From Acidobacteriota bacterium (lineage in GTDB: Bacteria; Acidobacteriota; Thermoanaerobaculia; Gp7-AA8): a stretch of 64,000 nucleotides of DNA. The notes under the pieces are model-generated. The model made no database searches. It was not told where the DNA came from and saw nothing but the letters and a program-made list of their open reading frames with translations. This document shows positions 34,674-43,161 of the stretch, in pieces. The stretch spans positions 1-64,000 of the forward strand of contig QHVT01000009.1 of the NCBI GenBank assembly GCA_003223645.1, given 5' to 3'. Position 1 is the stretch's first letter. Each line of letters begins with the position of its first letter. The position numbers and the translations under genes are program-made.

Positions 34674-37600
34674 TGCGTTTGACGAGACTCCTGGTCGACG
34701 CGTTCAAGGCGATCAAGCGGGCCGAGATTGATTTCGGCCCGGGCCTGAACATCCTGTACGGTCCGAACGACCTTGGTAAGTCGACGCTCGCCACTGCCGT
34801 TCGCGCGGCACTGCTCGTTCCACCCAGCTCGGCGGAGGCGCAGACCTACACCTCGTGGTTCGGTTCTGACAGCCCACATGTTGAGCTGACACTTGTCGAT
34901 CCCGATGGTCATTTCTGGAGGGTGAAGAAGACCTTCGGCACATCATCACCCTCGTCTGCCGAGCTGCTGCATTCAAAGGACTCCATTACCTTCACGCAAG
35001 ACTGCAAAGCGCGACAAGTCGAGGAGAAGCTTCGCGCGATACTTGGTTGGGGGATTCCGGCACCGGGTGGAAAGACCGGACCTCGCGGCGCTCCGACCAG
35101 CTTTCTCGCGAATGCGCTGCTTGCGACACAGACTAACGTGGATGACATTCTTCAACGCAGCATTTCAGACGACCTGGATGACTCAGGAAAACTGCGACTG
35201 ACGAAAGCGCTGTCGGCCCTCGCGCAGGATCCATTGTTCAAGGAAGTGCTGGGGATCGCGCAACGCGAAGTCGATCTTTTCTTCACAGAGACAGGGAGGC
35301 GCAAGCGCGGGCAGTTCTCTCGATTCAAGGAAGCCGATGACAAGGTAAAGGCACTCACGACTGAGCTCGGGGTGCTGGGTCGCCAACTGGAAGACTCCTC
35401 TGCGATTGAGAAAGAGGTGAACGATCTTCGAGAAGCGCGCTCACTCGCCCTCGCCCGGATCGACGAGGCCAACGCACATCTCACCGTGGTCGAAGGTCGC
35501 TGCAAGAACACCGCGGCTCGAATAGAAGTTGCGGACGGCATCGCCGGGGCAAAGACTGCGTTGGCTGGCATCGATGCGGAGATTAATCGACTCAACATGG
35601 TCACGCTCGAGCTAGAAACGCTGGAAGAGAGTGTCAAGAAGCGGGAGGACGTTCTTGCCTTCGCCGACACGGCGTGCCACAAGGCTGAGGCGGCCGTGCA
35701 CGCGGCGGAAGAAGCGCATCGCATTGCGACCAGCGAGGACTCTGAGCGCGAACGAGAACTGCGACGGGCGCAGCTTTCCGAGCGCGTCTCCGACCTGACG
35801 GCAAAGCTTCTCGCGCTCGGAAGCAGGAAAACAGAGATCGACGCTGGGATCAACGCACGAAACGACGCCAAGCAGGCGCAGAACGCCGTCAACTCCGCGA
35901 AAGCGACGTTGGCGCAAGCGCTCAAGAATCGTGAGCATGCTTGCGAGGAAGTTCAGGCTGGAGCCATCGAGCTCGAAGTCGCACGAGCGATCGTTGCGTT
36001 TATTCGCTGGCGCGTCTCGCTTTCTGCAATCGAGGAAGCAACCAAGGCAAGGGACTCCGCACTCAGCGCAACAACGGAGGCGGACAACAAAGACATCGAG
36101 GCCGCCGCTCTCGAGAAAAAAGCAGGGAAGACTGAGCTGAAGCTTGTCAAACTGTCCGAGAGCTTCCCCAGTGCGGAACAATCCAACGCTTTACTCCAAC
36201 TCGAACGCGATCTGGAGAAAGCCGAAGCGGCGTTGGGTGGAGGGATCACCGTGGCGGTCAGGCCATCGGCGGGCGTTGCGATCCGCGCCGGCATCGACCA
36301 GCAGCCCTCGGTCGATGTCGAGATCTCGAAGAATCGCACGTTCGAAGCTGAGCGCACGATGAGGCTGGCCATTGCTGATCTTGTCGAAGTCGACATCACG
36401 GCCGGCAGCGCGGAGAAACGAAAAGCGGTCGAAGCGCTTCGCGCTCGGTGGCGCGACGAAGTGCTCCCAATCTTCAGCAAGGCAAAAGTGAAGACGAGGG
36501 TTGAGATCGAAGACCTCGTTACTGCACTGAAGCGAGATCAATTGGCGCTTACTGAACAAAAGAGCACCGTAGAACGACTGCGTGCGGAGGCAAGAAGCCT
36601 TCGGGAGCAGGCAAAGATCCATGAGGAAAGAGCGGGTGCAGGAACGATCGCCCTCGAAGATGTTGGGACTCGAAAATCAGCAATCGGCGCTCACGAGGTC
36701 CAGAGCCTTGAGGAACGCTACCGAAAGGCAGGCAGCCCCCCTGAATCGAAAGCGGAACTCCGGCACCAGGAACTGTCGAAGGAGCATCGTGCTTTGCAGG
36801 ACGAGTTGGCGGCGTGCGAGCAAAGTGTGACGATGGCCGAGTACCAGCTATCCGAAGCCCAGAAACGAGCGACAGAATTGGCAGCGCAACGAGATGCGAA
36901 GGTTTCGGCGTTCCAGTCGATGGACCTTGACGCACTCCAATCGCAAGTCGGCGAACAGCTCCTCTCTCTGCAACGGGAGCAGGCCGAGACAGCGCTGCAT
37001 ATGCAATCGCTTGCAGCAGAGGCCAGCAGCGAAGGTGAGAAGACCCAGTCCGCACTGCTGGAAACGCAAGAAGCCCATCGGATCGCGAAGGAGCGCCGCG
37101 ATCATGCTTTTGCTACGCTCGGCGCATCGCGTGTCGACTGCAGCGTCCGCAGAGGAGCGTTGAACGAAATCCGCGCACAAGTTGAAAAACTGGATCGGAA
37201 TGCCGCAGTGCTTCTCGTCTCTCAACGAGAAGCTGAGTTGGCTGCGTTTCCGATCGAGACGCCGGCAACACTGGTTGACGTGGAGTCCGCCAGAAGCAAC
37301 GTGGAAACGGCAAACCGGGAACACAATCGAGTGAAGGAAGAACTCAACATGAAAGAGGGAGCGCTATCCAAAGTGGGTGGCGCGGCTCTGCGCGAGGAAG
37401 TCGAGAGGATCGAGGAAGCGCGTGTTGCGGCAGAGACACACGAGCGTGAGCTGGAAGTCGATGCGGATGCCTGGAAGCTTCTCCGTGACACGCTCCGCGA
37501 AGTTGAGAACGATGAAGGTGCTCATCTCGGGCGCGCCCTAGCAGGTCCCGTCACGACAAGATTTGAAGAGCTCACAGGTGGGCGATATCGAGGGCTGCGG

Positions 37601-37975
37601 CTCGATGCCGCACTTAAGTCAGAAGCTCTCGAGGCGACGGCGACAAGCACGAGTGGCGACCAGGTCCTCGATGCGTTGTCCGTCGGCACGCGCGACCAAC
37701 TCGCGGTCTTGATCCGGCTTACGATCGCCGATCAGCTCAAAAGCACTATCGTACTCGACGATCATCTTGTGCACACTGATCCGGCCCGGCTGCTGTGGTT
37801 CCGCGGCATGTTGCAAAGAACTGCAGTCAACACGCAGGTCATCGTTCTGACGTGTCGCCCGGAAGACTATCTCCCTCATGAAGGGCTGCTAATCGATACT
37901 CAAATCCATGACGCTGCAGCGGGCACCATTCGAGCGATCAACGGCGCGCTGGCTATCAAATGTTGGGAACCGTGA
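34673..37975 (+). CDS. YhaN-like Rad50-type ATPase with long coiled coil
   Basis: Protein of 1100 residues. The ATP-binding head is split between the ends: Walker A GPNDLGKST (30-38) and, near residues 1000-1040, the signature SVGTRDQLAVLIRL and Walker B IVLDDHLVHTD. LDD...D with the GT.DQL signature is closer to YhaN (COG4717) than to SbcC or Rad50. Between them are about 850 residues of Glu/Lys/Ala-rich coiled coil. I found no CxxC zinc hook anywhere, so dimer closure must differ from Rad50. The GTG start overlaps the upstream TAG and has GAGGAGG upstream. Confidence 0.9.
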   Translation: MRLTRLLVDAFKAIKRAEIDFGPGLNILYGPNDLGKSTLATAVRAALLVPPSSAEAQTYTSWFGSDSPHVELTLVDPDGHFWRVKKTFGTSSPSSAELLHSKDSITFTQDCKARQVEEKLRAILGWGIPAPGGKTGPRGAPTSFLANALLATQTNVDDILQRSISDDLDDSGKLRLTKALSALAQDPLFKEVLGIAQREVDLFFTETGRRKRGQFSRFKEADDKVKALTTELGVLGRQLEDSSAIEKEVNDLREARSLALARIDEANAHLTVVEGRCKNTAARIEVADGIAGAKTALAGIDAEINRLNMVTLELETLEESVKKREDVLAFADTACHKAEAAVHAAEEAHRIATSEDSERERELRRAQLSERVSDLTAKLLALGSRKTEIDAGINARNDAKQAQNAVNSAKATLAQALKNREHACEEVQAGAIELEVARAIVAFIRWRVSLSAIEEATKARDSALSATTEADNKDIEAAALEKKAGKTELKLVKLSESFPSAEQSNALLQLERDLEKAEAALGGGITVAVRPSAGVAIRAGIDQQPSVDVEISKNRTFEAERTMRLAIADLVEVDITAGSAEKRKAVEALRARWRDEVLPIFSKAKVKTRVEIEDLVTALKRDQLALTEQKSTVERLRAEARSLREQAKIHEERAGAGTIALEDVGTRKSAIGAHEVQSLEERYRKAGSPPESKAELRHQELSKEHRALQDELAACEQSVTMAEYQLSEAQKRATELAAQRDAKVSAFQSMDLDALQSQVGEQLLSLQREQAETALHMQSLAAEASSEGEKTQSALLETQEAHRIAKERRDHAFATLGASRVDCSVRRGALNEIRAQVEKLDRNAAVLLVSQREAELAAFPIETPATLVDVESARSNVETANREHNRVKEELNMKEGALSKVGGAALREEVERIEEARVAAETHERELEVDADAWKLLRDTLREVENDEGAHLGRALAGPVTTRFEELTGGRYRGLRLDAALKSEALEATATSTSGDQVLDALSVGTRDQLAVLIRLTIADQLKSTIVLDDHLVHTDPARLLWFRGMLQRTAVNTQVIVLTCRPEDYLPHEGLLIDTQIHDAAAGTIRAINGALAIKCWEP

Positions 37976-38957
37976 GGCGGATGGCCCCACCTTGTCAGCG
38001 CAGCGGGCACCGGAGTCGATGCGACGCGTGCGGCGAAGGCAGTGCCGTCTACGACTCCTTCTGTGTCTAGGTCCGAGGGAGGTGTACGCGCCTATCGAGT
38101 CCGCCGAGGAACGCGCGGCCGAACTCGTACTCTCCAGTTCAGGAATCCACGCATTCGGTACTGCTACTACGAGAAGGACTGGCGCTCGCGTCATTCCGAC
38201 GTACAGGACGCGCCGAGCTGACATCGTGTCAGTCAATGGTGTGTCCTCTGTCGTGAGGAGGATTGCATCCGCCGGATGAACATCTCTACGGTCAGCAGGC
38301 ACGTAGACGCAGACGGCGGGGAACTCCTGTCCTTTCACCTGGTGAACCTTGCTGATGCGCGAGGTCGCGACGGCCTCGGTACTCGGGAGGTAGTCCGTCG
38401 CTGGGAGGGTGAAGACGTTCTTGCTGCCCTCCACCGCTTTCCGGAAGCGAGTCCCGAGCTTCTCGTGCGTTCCCGTGAGCGCAGATGCCTGTCGCTCGAA
38501 AACAACCTTCACGCGCGTCGCCCACGCCTCGACCGTTTCTCCGTCGACCTCCGCACTCAGCTCCTCGAGGGTTTGCATCACCTTCGAGCGCCATTCGAGC
38601 CAACCGAGAGGTATCGCTTCCAGCGCGTCGACCGTCGGTGGACGCCCTCGATTGAACGCGAGTTGCGATAGCAAGCGTTCCGTCCGAAGAAACGCGTCGA
38701 GAACTTTCCCTTCAGATCGTGCTCTGAGAGCGCCCATGACCTGTCCGTACGCTGGCGAGAAAAGGGGCATGCGCTTCCGTTGCATCCCTCCTTACCTCTG
38801 CACGTCGCTCTCGTTCCAACGCGAGCACGATGCCTTCGGAAACGGGAATGTTACATTCTGCGCACATGCTGGCGAACGCTGCGCCTACGGCTGCAACCGC
38901 GCCGTCTTTCGGTCTTTGTGTGAAGTCGTGCGTCAAGAGCACTGTTCTAGTGTCGCG
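37889..38957 (-). pseudogene. Remnant of a UvrD/Rep-like helicase (C-terminal part)
   Basis: Two frames together read as the C-terminal half of a superfamily-1 helicase. The upstream frame (38957 to about 38790) gives VLLTHDFTQRPKDGAVAAV and SEGIVLALERERR; the other (from about 38785) gives LFSPAYGQVMGALRARSEGK, VHQVKGQEFPAVCVY and RRVLYVGMTRAP, the last resembling motifs V-VI. The N-terminal ATPase half is missing, and a frameshift separates the two frames. Upstream it stops at a repeat element (38981). The tail overlaps the end of the YhaN-like gene, so only the middle is convincing. It is probably a relic of a larger defence or repair locus. Confidence 0.7.
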
Positions 38958-38980
38958 TCAAAGTTGAATCCATGCGTTCA

Positions 38981-39106
38981 CCCCTCCGCCCTTCGGGCAC
39001 CTTCTCCCCGCAAGCGGGGAGAAGGGCGACAAGTCTCGCGATATTCGTGTTTGTTGCCCCTCGCCCCGCTTGCCGGGGAGAGGGTGCCCGAAGGGCGGGA
39101 GGGGCG
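38981..39106. repeat. Palindromic element, CCCCTCCGCCCTTCGGGCACC family
   Basis: Outer arms CCCCTCCGCCCTTCGGGCACC and GGTGCCCGAAGGGCGGGAGGGG enclose two GC-rich hairpins (CTCCCCGCAAGCGGGGAG, CCCCGCTTGCCGGGG). It marks the right boundary of the helicase remnant and is followed by a CTAGGAGACCAGGTGACTAGGAGACTC word next to the glycosyltransferase stop codon. Confidence 0.85.
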
Positions 39107-39134
39107 TGCTAGGAGACCAGGTGACTAGGAGACT

Positions 39135-40934
39135 CTACGCCGGTCCCCACGCGAGATACCGCAACCGCAATCCTAACGTTCTTCCGTCGTCTCCCGGTCC
39201 GAGGGTGTGATCGATCGACAGCTCCAGCGTGTTCGGCGCTGCGCCGTTCGACGCCGGCACGTGCACGTTCCTCTCGAGATACCCCTCGGTCGTTCGAAAG
39301 CGATCGACGACGTTACCGTTGATGCGCACGGTGATCTCGGGATTCTTGCTCATCAACTCGCCGGGGATGCCGAGGTGCATGCGGAGGATGGCGGGACCGG
39401 CTTGCGGCGGAAGGATCGTGATCGAGCGGCCGCCCATCCATCGCCATTCGGCAATGTCCGCGGATTCGGGTCCGTACCAGCCGGAGACGAATTGCGGACG
39501 CGCGGTGAGCGGCTCGAGCGCGATCTCGAAATAGTGGCGGCGCGCGATGTTCCAGAGCCGGCCGCGCTCCCGCGTGAAGACGAGTCCGCGCGGCGTCGTC
39601 GATGTGACCTCGGCGAGCAGCCACGCGCGCGGCACCTGCGCGAGCGGCAGTGCGCGATCGTCGATGACGTCGCGGTACGGAACGTTCGGCGCGAAGAGAT
39701 CGACGAACTTCGACATCGTGTGGCCGACATACAACTGATCGCGCTTCGGATCGATCGTGCGGTTCAGCGTCTGTGCGGCGAGAACGGACGGCGCGACGGT
39801 CGTGCGCACGACGTTCAACTCGGGCGCGGTGTAGGCGATGAACGCGATGACGAGCGCGGATGCGAGCGCGGACTGGATCAGGCCTATGTGGCGACCGCTG
39901 CCCTCAGCGGTCGCGGTGCCGCTGAGGGCAGCGGCACCCACAACAGACGCGAGTCGGCGAATGCCATCGGCGACGAAGATCGCGAACATCGGCTGGTAGC
40001 CGATCGAGAAGCGGCTGATGCTGAAGCGGTCGAGCATCAGCCAAGCAAAGATCGCAAACGGGCCGAATGTCAGGACGTTCCAGAGCATCGAGCGATCGCG
40101 GTCGCGAATCGCGCCGATGATCGCGCCGAGCGCGAGCAGCGACGCGATCACGCTCAGCACCGGCGACTGGTATTGCTTGATGAAGAAGCGATCGAAGAGA
40201 CGCCACAACGCGGGACGATCGGGACTACGGAAGGAGTCGATGCGCGAGATGTAGTCGCCGTGCTCGCGGACGACGCGCAGGTATTCGTGCAGCGAGCCGG
40301 TCGCGTAGATCGCACCTCCGAAACAGATCGCGACCACGACGATCACGATCAGCGCAGCGATCGCGATCTCACCGAAACTTCGTTTGCGTGACGCGTAAAT
40401 GGCGGGAAAGAGTCCGACGAGCAGATTCTGCGGACGAATGCCGATCGCGAGCGCGAGCAACAACGCACCGAGAAAGTAGGCTTTGTTGTCTTCTGCCCCG
40501 CGCAGCAGCATCGCCGCGGCGAAGCAGACCAGCACGATCGACGGGATGTCGCTGAACGCGCCGCCGCCGAAGAACCAGACGTTGGGGAAGAACGCGAAGA
40601 GCGTCGCGGCGACGACGGACGTCGTGAAATTGTCATCCCGAGCGTGAGCGAGGGACCTGGGTGGGTGGGGCTGCACGGCGTGCTCTTCGCGCCCCGCCCG
40701 CCCGGGTCCCTCGCTACGCTCGGGATGACGGGCGGCGAACAGTTCGCGAGCGAGCAGGTACACCGCCGGAAAAATGAGCATGCCGAAAACGAGATTCACG
40801 ATTTGCAGCGCGTGAAAATCGCTGTCGGCAAAGAATCGCGCGACGTGGGCGATGCCGATGTAGGCGGGGAAGCCGGGCGGGTGCGGGTGATGAAGCGTGA
40901 CGTTGTAGTCGCGCATCGCCAGCGTGAAGAGCAC
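39135..40934 (-). CDS. GT39-like membrane glycosyltransferase (ArnT/PMT type)
   Basis: About 599 residues from GTG 40934, with about ten membrane spans. Membrane glycosyltransferases of this class move sugars from lipid-phosphate donors on the outer side of the membrane. The frame stays open to 41069 and reads SLWDWDEVLFTLAMRDYN, where the acidic WDE motif is what the family needs at its first loop. No ATG/GTG/TTG precedes it, so the true start is uncertain (see findings). Two palindromic elements are read in frame: one after ARELFA (40632-40729) and one after SVVGAAALSG (39888-39942). The C-terminus is a soluble beta-type domain. Confidence 0.75.
   Translation of the reverse strand: MLFTLAMRDYNVTLHHPHPPGFPAYIGIAHVARFFADSDFHALQIVNLVFGMLIFPAVYLLARELFAARHPERSEGPGRAGREEHAVQPHPPRSLAHARDDNFTTSVVAATLFAFFPNVWFFGGGAFSDIPSIVLVCFAAAMLLRGAEDNKAYFLGALLLALAIGIRPQNLLVGLFPAIYASRKRSFGEIAIAALIVIVVVAICFGGAIYATGSLHEYLRVVREHGDYISRIDSFRSPDRPALWRLFDRFFIKQYQSPVLSVIASLLALGAIIGAIRDRDRSMLWNVLTFGPFAIFAWLMLDRFSISRFSIGYQPMFAIFVADGIRRLASVVGAAALSGTATAEGSGRHIGLIQSALASALVIAFIAYTAPELNVVRTTVAPSVLAAQTLNRTIDPKRDQLYVGHTMSKFVDLFAPNVPYRDVIDDRALPLAQVPRAWLLAEVTSTTPRGLVFTRERGRLWNIARRHYFEIALEPLTARPQFVSGWYGPESADIAEWRWMGGRSITILPPQAGPAILRMHLGIPGELMSKNPEITVRINGNVVDRFRTTEGYLERNVHVPASNGAAPNTLELSIDHTLGPGDDGRTLGLRLRYLAWGPA
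39888..39942. repeat. GTGGCGACCGCTGCC palindrome inside the glycosyltransferase gene
   Basis: CCGCTGCCCTCAGCGG and CCGCTGAGGGCAGC arms, flanked by GTGGCG and CACCCAC, are translated in frame as an Ala/Gly/Thr-rich loop between two membrane spans. Shorter sibling of 8185-8280 and 28384-28479. Confidence 0.8.
40632..40729. repeat. GTCATCCCGAG palindrome inside the glycosyltransferase gene
   Basis: Arms GTCATCCCGAGCGTGAGCGAGG and CCTCGCTACGCTCGGGATGAC, with further GGGACC / GGGTCCC pairs, enclose a GC-rich centre. In the coding frame it gives ARHPERSEGPGR ... PPRSLAHARDD, a polar loop between membrane helices. Same family as 331-415. Confidence 0.85.
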
Positions 40935-41016
40935 TTCGTCCCAGTCCCACAGCGATTTCGCGCGAGCGAGGAACCGCGACGCGGCGCAGGCGAGCGCGAG
41001 GATCGGGACGATCGCG

Positions 41017-43161
41017 TTACGAGCGGGAGTAGGTCTGATAGAACTTCCCGTCCCGTTCGGCGAAGCGCTTCAACGGCTCGTTCGGAGTGAACCGCGACCC
41101 GAGCGTTGTCGACAATTCGTCGAGACGCGCGAGGATGTACGGCAACCCCAGCGACTCCGCATACCGCAACAGTCCTCCTCGGAAAGGAGGAAAGCCGGTG
41201 CCCATGATCATCGCCAGATCGAGCTCGCCCGCGCTGCCGACGATCTTCTCGTCGAGAATCAGCGACGCCTCGTTGATCATCGCCAGAATCGTCCGTTCGA
41301 CGACCGACTTCGCGTCGGCCTCTTTCGGCGAACGCACACCGATCACTTTGTAGACCGACGCATCGGGACCTTTGCGCTTGCCGGCTTCGTACACGTACAA
41401 GCCGCGTTCGTTTTTCTTGCCGTGGCGTCCGTCGTCGTACAGCTTCTGAATCACGGTCGTGCGCTGCTGCATGCGCGCGCCGAATGCTTCGGCGAGAATC
41501 ACGCCGACTTTCGCGGCGACGTCGAGTCCGACTTCGTCGAGCAGCGCCATCGGTCCCATCGGCATCCCGAAGTCGAGCATCGCTTTGTCGATCGACTCGA
41601 TCGAGTGGCCTTCCTCGAGGAGGAACCCCGACTCGTTCATGTAGGGACCGAGGATGCGATTGACGACGAAGCCGGGACCGTCGTTGCAGTAGACGACGGT
41701 CTTGCCGAGCTTGCGCGCGAAGTTGGCGATCGTGACCATCGCGGCGTCGGAGCTCTTCTCGCCGCGGATGACTTCGACGAGCGGCATGCGGTCGACGGGA
41801 TTGAAGAAGTGCATGCCGGCGACGTTCTCGGGATGCTTCGCCTGCGCGGCGATCTGCGTGATCGGAATCGTCGAGGTGTTGGTCGCGAAGATCGCGCCCG
41901 GTTTCGCCAGCGATTCGAATTCGCTCAGCACCTGACGCTTGATCTGCACGTTCTCGACGACGGCTTCGATCACGACGTCCGTGCGCTGAAAGCCGCTCCA
42001 GTCGACGGCGCCGGTGATGCGCGCGAGCTTGCGCCCCATCTCGCCGCGCGTCATGCGGCGGCGCTCGACTTTTTTCTTCCAGATTTTCGATGCGGCTTTC
42101 AATCCGCCGCCGATCGCCTTCCAGTTGATGTCACGCATGCGGACGTCGGCGTTGGTTTTGTCGACGATGAGCTGCGCGATGCCGCCGCCCATCACGCCCG
42201 CGCCGAGGACGCCGGCGTCGGCGACCTCGCGCGGCTTCGCGGCGAACGGATCCTTCTTCGAGTCTTCCATCAGGAAGAAGAGGCGCACGAGGTTCTGCGC
42301 GACGTCGCCCATGATCAGCGGCGCGACTTCCTGTGCCTCGCGCTCGAGCCCGCGCTCGACGCTCGTGCCCATCGCGTACTGCATCACGTCGATTGCTTTC
42401 AGCGGCGCGGGGTAGTGGCCGTGTGTCTGCGCGAGCACGGCTTTGCGCGCTTTGCCGAAGATGATGTTGCGCGCGAGCGGATTTCCTTCCACGTAGAACT
42501 TCGTCCGCGTTCCGCCTTTGCGCTTGCCGCGTTGCGCGAATTTCGTCGCGACGTCGAGGAGGATGCCGGGCTCCACGACCTCGTCGACGAGTCCCGCTTT
42601 CTTCGCGCGTTTGCCGTCGAGCGATTTGCCGTTGAGGATGATGTCGAGTGCGGCGGGCAGTCCGATGAGGCGCGGGAGTTTCGTCACGCCGCCCCACGCG
42701 GGAAAGATGCCGAGCTTCACTTCCGGCAGACCGATCTGCGCTTTCGGCGAGTCGGTGATCACGCGCCAGTCGCAGCTGATGGCCATCTCGCAGCCGCCGC
42801 CGAGGCAAGCGCCGTCAATCGCGGCGACCGTCGTTTGCGGCAGACGCGCGAGTTTCTGAAACATCTGCTGTCCGAAGCCGACGTACTCGCGCGCTTCTTC
42901 GACGTTGGTCGCCTTCGTGAACTCGCTAACGTCCGCGCCGGCGATAAAGATGCCGGGTTTGCGCGAGGCGAAAATGATCTTCTTGATGTCGGTCGCTGCC
43001 GCGAGCTCGTCGATCAATGCGGAGAACTCGAGTCCGACCGTCGACGAGAATTTGTTCACCTTCTCGCCCGGCAAATCGAACCAGACGATCGCGAGGTCAT
43101 GATCGCGTTCGATCGTGAACGCGCGCGGGGCAGCGGGGATCGGAACGGCGGCAGCGGTCAT
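41017..43161 (-). CDS. fadJ: Bifunctional enoyl-CoA hydratase / 3-hydroxyacyl-CoA dehydrogenase
   Basis: Protein of 714 residues acting in fatty acid beta-oxidation. The N-terminal crotonase domain has FIAGADVSEF and DGACLGGGCEMAISCD (oxyanion hole and catalytic Glu). The dehydrogenase part starts near residue 315 with VLGAGVMGGGIAQ and carries GMHFFNPVDRMPLVEV with the catalytic His, and DGPGFVVNRILGPY. The C-terminal domain has DEVGLD. Its start overlaps the stop of the upstream acyl-CoA synthetase (TGATG), so acid activation and oxidation are coupled. No thiolase or acyl-CoA dehydrogenase is in the window. FadB and FadJ cannot be told apart from the sequence. Confidence 0.92.
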   Translation of the reverse strand: MTAAAVPIPAAPRAFTIERDHDLAIVWFDLPGEKVNKFSSTVGLEFSALIDELAAATDIKKIIFASRKPGIFIAGADVSEFTKATNVEEAREYVGFGQQMFQKLARLPQTTVAAIDGACLGGGCEMAISCDWRVITDSPKAQIGLPEVKLGIFPAWGGVTKLPRLIGLPAALDIILNGKSLDGKRAKKAGLVDEVVEPGILLDVATKFAQRGKRKGGTRTKFYVEGNPLARNIIFGKARKAVLAQTHGHYPAPLKAIDVMQYAMGTSVERGLEREAQEVAPLIMGDVAQNLVRLFFLMEDSKKDPFAAKPREVADAGVLGAGVMGGGIAQLIVDKTNADVRMRDINWKAIGGGLKAASKIWKKKVERRRMTRGEMGRKLARITGAVDWSGFQRTDVVIEAVVENVQIKRQVLSEFESLAKPGAIFATNTSTIPITQIAAQAKHPENVAGMHFFNPVDRMPLVEVIRGEKSSDAAMVTIANFARKLGKTVVYCNDGPGFVVNRILGPYMNESGFLLEEGHSIESIDKAMLDFGMPMGPMALLDEVGLDVAAKVGVILAEAFGARMQQRTTVIQKLYDDGRHGKKNERGLYVYEAGKRKGPDASVYKVIGVRSPKEADAKSVVERTILAMINEASLILDEKIVGSAGELDLAMIMGTGFPPFRGGLLRYAESLGLPYILARLDELSTTLGSRFTPNEPLKRFAERDGKFYQTYSRS

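Noticed and set aside
34673-37975. Canonical SbcC or Rad50
   Set aside because: There is no CxxC zinc hook, and the Walker B and signature motifs (LDD, GTRDQL) are of the YhaN kind.
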